Shown: positions 1-8,819 of the stretch, one piece after another | Layout of the letters: each line of letters begins with the position of its first letter | Position numbering within the stretch: the stretch's first letter is position 1 | The notes under the pieces: generated by a model | The model's database searches: none | Seen by the model: only the letters and a program-made list of their open reading frames with translations | What the model was told of the DNA's origin: nothing | Program-made: the position numbers and the translations under genes | Assembly: GCA_039810485.1 (NCBI GenBank) | Contig: JBDHXA010000027.1 | Location: 1 to 34,168 of the forward strand | Direction: 5' to 3' | Length of the DNA stretch: 34,168 bases | From: JADZAA01 sp039810485 | GTDB lineage: Bacteria; Bacteroidota; Ignavibacteria; Kapaibacteriales; UBA961

Positions 1-117
1 AAATAAAGAATTTTATTATCTTTATTTTAACTTCCTTCAATAAAATAAACACCCTTTTAAGAGGGGGCTCATAATTTAATATTTAAACGTTAGTACATTT
101 ATATAAACTCTCATAAT

Positions 118-177
118 AAAGCTGCCCATTGTATATTGCGAAATATATTTAATCGCAATTAATTTGAGCAGCTTTTT
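118..177 (+). terminator. Nested hairpin with T-run, possible terminator
   Basis: An outer perfect 8-bp stem (AAAGCTGC at 118-125 with GCAGCTTT at 168-175) encloses an inner perfect 7-bp stem (ATTGCGA at 135-141 with TCGCAAT at 153-159). The stems are separated by a 9/8-nt internal loop, and T residues follow the outer arm on the plus strand. It could terminate a plus-strand gene lying left of the window, or be a small structured RNA. The interrupted stem is unusual for a simple terminator, so confidence is low. Confidence 0.35.
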
Positions 178-350
178 ATAACATAATGCCACTTTCGTTC
201 GTATAATTCTACTGAGCTTTCTTAATTGCCTTCTTTCTAAAACGTCCATTCTACTAATGATATTATCAATCACTTAAGCTCATAATTCATACAACAATTA
301 AAAGCGAAGAAACAACGCTTAAAGAACAGAAAAACATAAGAAAAAGTAAT

Positions 351-510
351 AAATCCTAAAACATTTAATTCCAAAAATCCTAATTCAGACAACTAAAATC
401 CTGATAACCCCCAAATCCTGAAAACCAAGGTTCTGACAACAAAAATCCTACAAATCATAAAAATCTCAAAAATCTATGTTCAGACAATCTTAAATCTCGG
501 TTCAGACATT
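351..510. repeat. Degenerate short interspersed repeat tract
   Basis: Two short words alternate here. One is TTCAGACAA-like: TTCAGACAAC at 384-393, TTCTGACAAC at 431-440, TTCAGACAAT at 479-488 and TTCAGACATT at 501-510. The other is AAATCCT/AAATCT-like, seen about nine times between 351 and 500. The first three TTCAGACAA copies are 47 and 48 bp apart and the last is 22 bp on. The tract starts about 28 bp beyond the stop codon of the minus-strand T9SS gene. From memory, similar word mixtures occur between genes in other FCB-group genomes; their function is unknown. Confidence 0.6.
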
Positions 511-537
511 ATTCACTCATTCTCACAAATTCAACCA

Positions 538-3500
538 TCATTTAACCACTAACATGCGCATTTGACTAGTGTACACGCCAGATCTCAGCACGCAGGTATA
601 AACGCCTGTTTCCAAATCATCAGCAGAAAGATTTAACGAGTATGCTCCTCCTTCAAATGTGCGCGAGCCGTCAAGTAACGTTTTAACCGGACTTCCCTGC
701 ATATCATATAAAACAAGCGAAACTGGAGCTGTTTCCATTACAACAAAGTCAATTAAAGTGTTTTCACCAAAAGGATTCGGACGGTTTTGCAACAATGTTG
801 GACGATTCCCGGTAAATCGTAGCGTTGTCATTGTACATTCTCCTATTGAAGCAAAAACTGCAGGCGTAGCCAATGGAATAACATCAATAAACATCAGCGA
901 ATCAGTGTAGAAATTTTCAGCAGCCACCGATATTGCCGAAAACGATGAATCCGGAACCACAGCCAAAAACTTTATTTCGGCAATTTTACCGGCTCGAACT
1001 GTATCTCGGTTTGTAAATGCAAATTTTATTTTGCCCGGCCGTGTATTTACATTTGCGTCTGGCTGCAATGCCGACCCGACAGAAAGTAATTTTAATGCAA
1101 AAGGATTGTATTCAACATTAACATCAAAATTGATTTTTTCCAACCAATATGTTGTTCCGTGATATTCAGCGGCAAGATCTGCATTCATAAATATAGGAAT
1201 TGCAATCGTGTCGCCAATAGTTGCTCTGGCGGTATCGGCAGTGAGATACGCAGGCGATGTGCTAAAAGTTACCGGAATATCAGGCGCGTAGCTCTGGCCA
1301 AGCATTGTATTCGTATCGCTTGTGGCACAAGGAATTACGCTTTTTGCAACAAGTGAATCTGCTTTTTTCAATTCTTTGCGCGGACAGAAGCGAAGAGTAT
1401 AGACAATGGAATCTCCGGGGTTGATAAGAGCATTTCGGGCAGGAGTGCTGCCAATAATTTGCACATCGGCCGGCAGTCCGGGCAATGAGTCAATCGTAAC
1501 CGGAACATCGCCGGTATTCATGACAGTTACTGTCCGGTCAGCGCAATCAAGCACGCGAACACTATCAAAATTGACAAGATTCATAACTTGAACATCGGTT
1601 TTTTGAACTATAACACGCCCCTCATCATTTTCTGCAATTATTTTGAACAGAATAGTATGCTCTGTGTCAAAATTGATGCTGTCAACCGTAATTTTAGTAT
1701 TGGAGCGTTGTTTAGTGCGCGATATAAACTTGGCAATGACAAATGGCTGCAACGAATCTACCGAGCAAAGATTTTTAGCGGTTATCAATGCGCCCTGAGC
1801 ATTCGGATATGTTGCAAACGTCAACGACGGCAGAAACTGCGGTGCGCAAATTGTTGACAAATAAGGAGAATCCAAACCGACAAGATTCAATTCATTGGTG
1901 TCATGGCCTACTCTGCAGCTTATCGTGATTAAATCTGCCGGTACTGCCCGAGTGGTATAAATCGGTAAAAATAATGTGTCGCATGTAGTTATGCGAAATG
2001 TGTCTATTTCCGTTCTATGATTGTCAAACGTCAAATCCAAGCTGAATGGCGGCGCAAATCCGCTCCCTGTCACCAATACCGTCGTGTCAATATCCGGGCA
2101 TGGACGGCTGATATGCAAGTGCATTTTAGCTGTATAAACACGCGGTGAGCGCGGCTTGAATGTTAGTTTAATTTTGGCGCTGTCCTTCGATGTTATCGTC
2201 AGCGGGAACGGACGCGATGCGCTGTCTGCATAACTAAACACTCTTTCTTCCGGCTCAAATGTTATTGAGTCAATAACAATTGGCTCCTGCTCTGGATTGA
2301 CATCCACCCATGGCACAACCACTTTCACATAATTTGGAGCAAGAGAAGTGTCGACGCGAGTCGGCGGAAAACTTACAGCGGTAGGCGTAGGCCGCTGCAA
2401 TAATGCGCGTTTTCCTATAAGATATACTTCATAAGCGGCATTCCACGCCATTCCGCTTGCATTGATATGCATTCTAGCACTGCAGTTTACAAAGCGGTCT
2501 TCGGCTGGTGTTCGCGGACAGAATGTAATGCGAATAGTGTCGCGGCTGTTCGGAGGTATTTTGAATGGAAAAATACCATTAGGAGAATAGCTTGATTTCC
2601 ACGACCAAAATTGGGGCGTTCCTCTGAGAGTTCTTACACTGTCAATCCACAATGAATCAACAACCATGTCATGCACTAACGATTGATTGATCAGCGGCAA
2701 TTCCCGCTCAACGCAATCGCATGGGCGCACATAGCCCCAATTCATGAGCGATAGCGGGGCATCCAAACGAATAATAATGCCTTTTCCGCCTAACATTCCG
2801 GTTTGCTTAATCGGACAAATCGAATCGGAATGTACCGTCAACGCCGCATCATAACTTTGATCTGCCATAGGAGCAAATTCAACCCTGACAACAATTGAAT
2901 CTCTTGGCTGCAATATAGTTGGTAGCGTAGGAGTTGTGCTTAGAATGTTAAATCCAGTAGGAATTGAAATACTGTCGACTCGAATTGGAATAAGCGAAGA
3001 ATTTTCTACAGACAAGCTGTCTGTTTTTTTATCGCCAACTTCCAATGTACCAAACTGCGTAAGAGTTGTTACAGAAAGACGCGGTGAAGATGAAGAGCCA
3101 AACAATGGAGCCGCCCAATCAGCGCCATTGCATTTGTATTTCAGAAATGCTTTGTCGGCGCGATCTTGCGTTATATCGTTGGGCGTATAGCGGAAAATAA
3201 ATCGAGCGCGTCCACCAACAGGAATTGTCATTGTTGCTGGTATTGGCTTTGGATCAATTTCTGAAAATCTTCCGCTTGGATCACTAAGCCGCAATTCTGT
3301 CATAGTTTGCGGAGAATTGACAATATTGACAATTTCCATTGTGTCCACCTTAGAGCCGCATGCAACCACATTTTCTGTCCGCATTATATACGGCTCATAA
3401 CGAAATGTTTCGATAATTCCTCGTCCGTCAATAGGAATACAATCTACAGTGAAGCATCTCTGCTCAAAAAGGCAAAGCTTGTCGTGATACAGCGAATCTT

Positions 3501-5541
3501 TGAGCGGGCGAAATGTAATCGGAATTGTTGCGGTTTTCCCTGGCGGTATCACAACTCCTTTTGCGCCTGATAGAATAAAAACTTCGCCTGTTTCCACATA
3601 GAATGCAACTCGAAGCGTATCGGGCGACGGATTGCTTGCAGTTACTGTAAATGTCTTTTCTTGACCGACAATTACGGAGCCGGCGCTTGCAGAATTAGAA
3701 GACCACTGAACTTTCGACTCTATTCCGCGCCCTGTAACGTAAACTTTTCTCTCAATCGTACAATTCGAGCCGGCAATTCGACAAACGAAAATAATTGAAT
3801 CGTTAAATTGACCGGATCTATTAGGAAAAAATCGAAAATACTCAAACTGATACCCAACATTCGGCATCATGACTATAGGATATCTGAGCGTTCTCATGAC
3901 AAATCCTTTTGGCATTATAACCGTATCTACTTGAATTTGACGCGAGGTTTGATCGCGCCATGTCCAATATTGCGGATTGCTTAGCTGGCCTACGCATTCA
4001 GGAGAAAAATTAAGTTTGTCAATGCGGTTTTTTCCACTTAAATCTGTAACGCCCAAAACCTCGCGCACCACTCCGCGCAATGGAATGCTTGCCCCGCCAA
4101 TGCAGCGGCTGTTGGACATGATGGCAAGAGTGTCGTAGTAAATTCCGGAAGTATCGCCGGCTATAAATCTTACTGTAATATCTTTGCACTCGCCAGGCGC
4201 TAAGGTAAAAGGGAAAGAAGTAGTTACGCGAAAAAACGCCGGAATCTGTGTTGGAAATCCAGTGATGGTCAGCGGACGCGGCTGCCCTAACTCGCTGCTG
4301 GTATTGCAAATACTGATGATTGTATCTTTGTGTAACTGCTCGCGGCAGCCGGCATAAAGCGTATCGAAATTCAGTCGCGCTCGACTTGAAGAAAATTCGG
4401 TTTTTCGCGTCAGCCGCAATGGAATTGTTACTTCCTGATCGCATCTATTGGTTGTATTAATCTTCAAATCAGCTATAATAGAACCGGTAATGGCAGAATT
4501 AAAGTAAACTTGAAAGGTAATCGGCGATTTTGGAGAAAGAATTGCGCCGGTTTGAGATAATCTGAATGCGGCATTATCACGCCCAACTATGCGAAAGGCA
4601 ACGCTGTTTGCGCAAATGGAAGTGTCTTGAACTGTGATGCTAAATACTGCAGATGTGTCGCAGTTGATGGTTGTTGTTATATTGCTTGGAGAAACTAACA
4701 GCGTATTGTTGATTGGCCTGTCTGACGGAGTGCAAACAGCCCCGCTTCTCATTCTTCCGGTGTAGCCATGGTCGGTTGCGTCGCATAGCGTATAATTGTT
4801 GGATGCTGAATTACAGCGATAGTAAATCTGAAGGTTTGCCTCGCTTCCGCTTAGCGATCTGTCTTTTTGACACAAAATTTCAGAAGCGGTAAGCGCTCTT
4901 TGCCATATCCGCACTTCATCAATCTGCCCGCGAAAAGTCCGATTATTCTTTTCATCGTTAGACAATGCATTGCAGCTTCCTATTTGCAGCGGCAAATCAT
5001 CTTTTTCAAGAGGACGAAGGTAATTTGTCGGATATTGGGCATTTCTCGAAGTCGCAACAAGCGACGCATTAACATACAAATACGCCGTTTGCGTTGCTCC
5101 GTCGAATACAGCCGCTATATGCGACCATTTGCCAAACAACGTTGCGCCAGGAGTGCGGGCAATTGTGTTGTCGGCGCTTTTCAGCTTCGTGCCATCGCCG
5201 TTTAACTCAAACACCAAATCATCATTTTGTGCAAAATATATCACCCAAACATCATTATTATCATAACCTGGCCCCCAGAGACCGCCCACATATTGCACTG
5301 TTCCGGGCAAACGGTCTAATTTTACCCACGCCTCAAACGTCAGGGCAGTTTGCAATCTATTTTTTACTGAGTAATTATCTACATCCACATAATGAGCGCC
5401 TTTTCCGTTATTGACAGTCAAAGTAAGAGCATTGCCTACGCACGATTTGATTGAATCGCATGTTTGCGCCTTCAGCTTCGACGCTGAGAAAATTCCCAAA
5501 ATTGCAACAATAGAAACAGCAATAATAGCAGAGTTTTTCAT
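538..5541 (-). CDS. Giant secreted LamG/ASH-repeat protein with T9SS sorting domain
   Basis: This 1667-residue protein is predicted to be exported and anchored or released by the type IX secretion system. A signal peptide covers about residues 1-25, ending KLKAQ. A LamG/concanavalin-like domain follows at about 45-235 (it contains FEAWVKL and GQIDEVRIWQRALT). The middle, about 290-1370, is a series of ASH/choice-of-anchor-D type immunoglobulin-like repeats, recognised by recurring 'F(D/G)-v-ft-P' strands such as VRVEFAPMAD. A cohesin-like domain lies at about 1410-1565. The last 80 or so residues, beginning RPNPFGENTLIDF and ending with a GVYTCVLRSG strand, match a T9SS type A C-terminal sorting domain. 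AAAGGGAAA lies about 8 nt before the ATG. The gene starts 38 bp after the OmpA-like gene and is probably co-transcribed with it. The family suggests a surface adhesin or structural protein; the ligand cannot be told. Confidence 0.88.
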   Translation of the reverse strand: MKNSAIIAVSIVAILGIFSASKLKAQTCDSIKSCVGNALTLTVNNGKGAHYVDVDNYSVKNRLQTALTFEAWVKLDRLPGTVQYVGGLWGPGYDNNDVWVIYFAQNDDLVFELNGDGTKLKSADNTIARTPGATLFGKWSHIAAVFDGATQTAYLYVNASLVATSRNAQYPTNYLRPLEKDDLPLQIGSCNALSNDEKNNRTFRGQIDEVRIWQRALTASEILCQKDRSLSGSEANLQIYYRCNSASNNYTLCDATDHGYTGRMRSGAVCTPSDRPINNTLLVSPSNITTTINCDTSAVFSITVQDTSICANSVAFRIVGRDNAAFRLSQTGAILSPKSPITFQVYFNSAITGSIIADLKINTTNRCDQEVTIPLRLTRKTEFSSSRARLNFDTLYAGCREQLHKDTIISICNTSSELGQPRPLTITGFPTQIPAFFRVTTSFPFTLAPGECKDITVRFIAGDTSGIYYDTLAIMSNSRCIGGASIPLRGVVREVLGVTDLSGKNRIDKLNFSPECVGQLSNPQYWTWRDQTSRQIQVDTVIMPKGFVMRTLRYPIVMMPNVGYQFEYFRFFPNRSGQFNDSIIFVCRIAGSNCTIERKVYVTGRGIESKVQWSSNSASAGSVIVGQEKTFTVTASNPSPDTLRVAFYVETGEVFILSGAKGVVIPPGKTATIPITFRPLKDSLYHDKLCLFEQRCFTVDCIPIDGRGIIETFRYEPYIMRTENVVACGSKVDTMEIVNIVNSPQTMTELRLSDPSGRFSEIDPKPIPATMTIPVGGRARFIFRYTPNDITQDRADKAFLKYKCNGADWAAPLFGSSSSPRLSVTTLTQFGTLEVGDKKTDSLSVENSSLIPIRVDSISIPTGFNILSTTPTLPTILQPRDSIVVRVEFAPMADQSYDAALTVHSDSICPIKQTGMLGGKGIIIRLDAPLSLMNWGYVRPCDCVERELPLINQSLVHDMVVDSLWIDSVRTLRGTPQFWSWKSSYSPNGIFPFKIPPNSRDTIRITFCPRTPAEDRFVNCSARMHINASGMAWNAAYEVYLIGKRALLQRPTPTAVSFPPTRVDTSLAPNYVKVVVPWVDVNPEQEPIVIDSITFEPEERVFSYADSASRPFPLTITSKDSAKIKLTFKPRSPRVYTAKMHLHISRPCPDIDTTVLVTGSGFAPPFSLDLTFDNHRTEIDTFRITTCDTLFLPIYTTRAVPADLITISCRVGHDTNELNLVGLDSPYLSTICAPQFLPSLTFATYPNAQGALITAKNLCSVDSLQPFVIAKFISRTKQRSNTKITVDSINFDTEHTILFKIIAENDEGRVIVQKTDVQVMNLVNFDSVRVLDCADRTVTVMNTGDVPVTIDSLPGLPADVQIIGSTPARNALINPGDSIVYTLRFCPRKELKKADSLVAKSVIPCATSDTNTMLGQSYAPDIPVTFSTSPAYLTADTARATIGDTIAIPIFMNADLAAEYHGTTYWLEKINFDVNVEYNPFALKLLSVGSALQPDANVNTRPGKIKFAFTNRDTVRAGKIAEIKFLAVVPDSSFSAISVAAENFYTDSLMFIDVIPLATPAVFASIGECTMTTLRFTGNRPTLLQNRPNPFGENTLIDFVVMETAPVSLVLYDMQGSPVKTLLDGSRTFEGGAYSLNLSADDLETGVYTCVLRSGVYTSQMRMLVVK

Positions 5542-5579
5542 ATTATTTCCCTTTCGGCGTAGTGTTCCTGTTTGAGTGA

Positions 5580-7583
5580 TTATTCAGAAGGCGTAAGTTG
5601 AATAGGTGTTGTTATTTCAATAGAAACCGTTCGGCAGTAATAGCGGCCTTCCGGCAAATCATTATCATACTGAAGCGAAGACGAGCCAATGCCTTTGGCT
5701 GATTCGATATTCAATTTTGGTTGCAATTGCTTCAATAATTCCCTTGCGGATTCTGCGCGCGCTTGTGAGAGCTCTTGATTGTGTTGCTTCTCCCCTAATC
5801 TGTCGGTAGAGCCGACAATTGTCACTTTGGATTTTTCGCTTACAGATTTATTAACAAAAATTGACATCATATCGCGGTTTTGCGCTGAAATGTCCGACCG
5901 GTTAAAATCAAATACTATTAAACTCAAACGGCTGACTTCAATTTGGTTTTTTGAGCGTTTCAGCGGAAATTGCGTTGCAGCTTCTGATATCGTGCCGTCG
6001 GAAAACGTTACTTGCACAACGCCTCGTATCATTTCATTGTTGGAAGAAGCATCGGCGGCGGAGGTCAATACGCTTGCGTCAACTGGAATTGTTAGTTGAG
6101 CGGGCGGACTGCCGTCGCCGAAAACTTTGCCAAGCGTTGCGGTGCCAAGAGTTAACGTCGCATTCCAAGAGCTGGCTGGATTTGAATGCTTCACCGATGT
6201 TTCCAGCGTCTGCTGCGTAATGAGCGGCGCAAATTCCAGAAATTTAGCATGAATTACCGGCGAAAGCGTCTGCTCATTTTTAGATGACAATTCAACACGG
6301 CGATTCTCCTCAATGCCTTCGACATACTTATCATTCGATGGAATTGATGGAATATCCCGCGTTTGTATTTTCAGCCGTTCTTTGGGAATATTCCAAGCAG
6401 AACGAAAATAATCGGCAACAGATTCCGCTCGCTCGCGGGCTAATTTTGTCCTTTGGGCGAATGATGGCAATTCGCGGCCGTCAGTAGCTCCGATAATTGT
6501 TATCGTGTCTTTATTTCTGCTCAACCTTTTGCCAATGATATTCAAACTGCTATAGTATGTGGTCAGTGTTTCTCGGGGCAAAGATTGCTCATTGAAATTA
6601 TCATCTACATTTTGTTTATACTTATCGCTAAGCTCGGTTCTTGCACTGTCAAAAAAGATATATGGCAATAAAGGATATGTCTGAGTAACAAATGTTTCCT
6701 GCACTTCTAATGTCTGCGATGAAACTGAATGAACTGTTACCGGCGGTGGCAATGGAGGCGGTGGAGGTGGAGGTATAACTGTATCAACTTTGATAGGTTT
6801 CTCGACCGGATGGCCTAATTCGTATAATACTCCAATTCTTGCTTGAATTATATTCATCTTCCATTCGGCATCGCGCACTATTGAGCCAATTCCGTGACGA
6901 TACGAGACTTCAGGTGAAATAAACCAACGCGGTTGGAATTCAAAATCAGCACCAATAGCTCCATTTGCGCCCAGCGATGTAGAAGCGCCGGTTACTTCGC
7001 CAGAGAACATAATCCGTCTGCGCGTTCCATCTGGAAAAAGCGCACTTTCTGGTTGAATAATTGACTCATATTGATTAACCGAGTTTCCAAACATTGGATT
7101 TCCTGCATCAACAGAAAGCCGCACATAGAGTGGCCATTCTTCAAGCGGAAATACTTTTGCACCTAAATCAAAAACTAAATATTTGAGCGATGATTGAAAA
7201 AAAAATTCCTGCACAAGCGAGGCGTATTTATTTTCTATAGGATCAAATACTTGATATGCAGATGTTTGCGTTGTTAAATCAGCTGGTCTTGACGCAAAAA
7301 ATAACCGGCCGGAAATTTGCAGGAATTTTGGAAAAAGAGTATAATCATAGCTTAAGCCTGCTAACATTCCAGATGCTTTGCCATCTGAGAAAGCGCCGCA
7401 ATCTGCCGAGCCGCGCAACACTTGCAGAGAAGTGGCATTCATTATATAGCCATATCCTGCAAAAGCTCCAAAATAAGAATAGTTGTTTTCTACTGCGTTT
7501 GCATCCTGCGCAACAGAGTGAACTGTCATAATCATAGACAGTGCACAGAAATACATGAAATTTTTGAACGTAGCAACCTTCAT
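5580..7583 (-). CDS. OmpA-family outer-membrane protein with two OmpA-like domains
   Basis: I start the gene at 7583 (MKVATFKNFMYF), where a signal peptide ending HSVAQ begins; the frame stays open 14 codons further upstream without a better start. The mature protein has an N-terminal barrel-like region of about 230 residues, a proline-rich linker (PPPPPPPLPPP), and then two separate OmpA-like peptidoglycan-binding domains. The first contains DSARTEL, the RTKLARERAESVADYF helix and the closing ENRRVEL. The second contains FDFNRSDIS, NQELSQARAESARELL and RYYCRTVSIEI. OmpA domains tether the outer membrane to peptidoglycan. The usual arrangement has one; two in tandem, separated by about 100 residues of beta-rich sequence, is less common. 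It sits directly upstream of the T9SS cargo gene. Confidence 0.85.
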   Translation of the reverse strand: MKVATFKNFMYFCALSMIMTVHSVAQDANAVENNYSYFGAFAGYGYIMNATSLQVLRGSADCGAFSDGKASGMLAGLSYDYTLFPKFLQISGRLFFASRPADLTTQTSAYQVFDPIENKYASLVQEFFFQSSLKYLVFDLGAKVFPLEEWPLYVRLSVDAGNPMFGNSVNQYESIIQPESALFPDGTRRRIMFSGEVTGASTSLGANGAIGADFEFQPRWFISPEVSYRHGIGSIVRDAEWKMNIIQARIGVLYELGHPVEKPIKVDTVIPPPPPPPLPPPVTVHSVSSQTLEVQETFVTQTYPLLPYIFFDSARTELSDKYKQNVDDNFNEQSLPRETLTTYYSSLNIIGKRLSRNKDTITIIGATDGRELPSFAQRTKLARERAESVADYFRSAWNIPKERLKIQTRDIPSIPSNDKYVEGIEENRRVELSSKNEQTLSPVIHAKFLEFAPLITQQTLETSVKHSNPASSWNATLTLGTATLGKVFGDGSPPAQLTIPVDASVLTSAADASSNNEMIRGVVQVTFSDGTISEAATQFPLKRSKNQIEVSRLSLIVFDFNRSDISAQNRDMMSIFVNKSVSEKSKVTIVGSTDRLGEKQHNQELSQARAESARELLKQLQPKLNIESAKGIGSSSLQYDNDLPEGRYYCRTVSIEITTPIQLTPSE

Positions 7584-7764
7584 CGGCAGACCAAATAATT
7601 GAATAAAATAATGCCGACAACTCAAAAATGCTGACTTCGGCTTTTTGGTTACACCGAATATAAGAAGTTATTGCGTATTTCCTTCTGTTTTATCAGAAAA
7701 TCATCATTTTAACAAGTGAAAGACAGGCGAATAAATTGTTGGGAGCTTCTCTGTTGTTTAATAT

Positions 7765-8757
7765 TTATGAGTGAAATTTCCGACGCGCTTCTACGATAGA
7801 AACAGCTAATTTTATTGCTTCAACAGTACTTGTTTCATCTGCTGCGCCTTTGCCGGCTATTCCAAAAGCTGTTCCGTGGTCTGGAGATGTGCGAACAACC
7901 GGCAGACCCGCAGTTACATTCACGCCACCTCCTCTGGCAAGAAGTTTCAAAGGAATCAAACCCTGGTCGTGGTACATTGCTAAAATGCCGTCGTAGCAAA
8001 GGTATTCTCCAAATGCAAAAAAACCGTCAGCAGGAAAAGGCCCCTCTGCAACACTTCCTTGCAATGCAGCTTCGGCAATTGATGGAGCTATTATGGTTAT
8101 TTCCTCTGCGCCTATCGAGCCATTTTCCCCAGCATGAGGATTCAATCCTAAAACTGCAATACGCGGCTTGGAAATACAAAAATCGCGACACAGTGTTTCG
8201 TGAAACGATAGAATTTTTCCTGTTATTTTATTTTGTGAAATATGCGACACCACATCGCCAAGAGGCAAATGTATTGTTTGCAATGCTACGCGAATATTCC
8301 CAGATGTTAAAATCATCATGGGTGTATTTCCGGATTTTTTGGCAAGCATTTCAGTTTGACCGGGAAATTTCCAGCCGGCTTGTCGCAAAGAAAACTTTGA
8401 TACAGGCAATGTGACTAAAGCGTCGTATTGCTTTTCATACAATGCAGTTGCCGCTCGTTCTAATTGCTCGAAAGCAAGTTTTCCAGCTAGTATAGTCGTT
8501 TTTCCAAATTCAACCGGCGCATAAGCGTTGCATTCTAGCAATGTACATTCTCTTCCGCCTATAGTTGCTATACCTGATTTTATTTTAACATCAAGTTGCA
8601 TTGCCGCAGCATATTCCGCAAGTGTTTGCTTATTGCAGCATATCGCATAGCGAACATCAGGGATTTGCGGATTTGCAAGCGATTTTGCAAGCGTTTCAAT
8701 GCCTATGCCATTGCAATCGCCGGCTGTAATGATGATATTCATTACTTTTTGATTCAT
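7765..8757 (-). CDS. pdxA: 4-hydroxythreonine-4-phosphate dehydrogenase PdxA
   Basis: PdxA oxidises 4-phosphohydroxy-L-threonine using NAD+ in pyridoxal 5'-phosphate synthesis (the DXP-dependent route). At 330 residues it has the usual family length. Recognisable motifs are the N-terminal GDCNGIG (usually GDPAGIG), VTLPVSKFSLRQAG, GLNPHAGENG, GPFPADGFF, MYHDQGLIPLKLLA and TSPDHGTAFGIAGKG; the histidines in these segments bind the divalent metal. Two starts are possible: ATG at 8757, or ATG at 8742, which gives MNIIITAGD. Neither has a Shine-Dalgarno site. A terminator-like hairpin ends only 2 nt before the upstream ATG, which is odd and favours either the inner start or an attenuated leader. 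proS lies upstream on the same strand. Confidence 0.93.
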   Translation of the reverse strand: MNQKVMNIIITAGDCNGIGIETLAKSLANPQIPDVRYAICCNKQTLAEYAAAMQLDVKIKSGIATIGGRECTLLECNAYAPVEFGKTTILAGKLAFEQLERAATALYEKQYDALVTLPVSKFSLRQAGWKFPGQTEMLAKKSGNTPMMILTSGNIRVALQTIHLPLGDVVSHISQNKITGKILSFHETLCRDFCISKPRIAVLGLNPHAGENGSIGAEEITIIAPSIAEAALQGSVAEGPFPADGFFAFGEYLCYDGILAMYHDQGLIPLKLLARGGGVNVTAGLPVVRTSPDHGTAFGIAGKGAADETSTVEAIKLAVSIVEARRKFHS

Positions 8758-8759
8758 TG

Positions 8760-8773
8760 AAAAAAAAGCCGAG
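8760..8773 (-). terminator. Terminator hairpin (arm plus T-tract) between proS and pdxA
   Basis: On the minus strand, AAAGCCGAG (8783-8791) pairs perfectly with CTCGGCTTT (8765-8773) across a 9-nt loop and is followed by a T-run at 8760-8764. The complete structure therefore spans 8760-8791. It has the form of an intrinsic terminator for proS, but its T-run stops 2 nt before the first pdxA ATG. A TATAAT hexamer occurs on the minus strand at 8799-8804, just before the hairpin. Confidence 0.75.
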
Positions 8774-8819
8774 AGTAATTGGCTCGGCTTTGAAAAACAT
8801 TATAACAGAAAAATGGAGA

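Larger units (their letters stand above)
1..537. other. Left-edge intergenic region, no convincing gene
   Basis: This AT-rich stretch lies downstream of the large minus-strand T9SS gene that ends at 538. I see no gene I would defend. A 65-codon minus-strand reading frame at 76-273 has no recognisable domain, no Shine-Dalgarno site and runs through a hairpin, so I treat it as chance. The stretch holds an imperfect palindrome around 51-67 (CCCTTTTAAGAGGG), a nested hairpin at 118-177 and a degenerate repeat tract at 351-510, listed separately. Confidence 0.6.

Noticed and set aside
76..273. 65-codon minus-strand reading frame at the left edge
   Set aside because: No domain, no ribosome-binding site, very AT-rich, and it overlaps the nested hairpin; best explained as chance.
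351..510. CRISPR array
   Set aside because: The repeated words are short and diverged, with no constant repeat of 25 or more bases, no regular spacers and no cas genes in the window.
4019..4444. 141-codon frame inside the giant T9SS gene on the same strand
   Set aside because: It lies wholly within a well-supported longer frame and has no protein-like motif.
7815..8414. 199-codon plus-strand frame across pdxA
   Set aside because: Antisense shadow of pdxA; composition is not protein-like and pdxA motifs are complete on the other strand.
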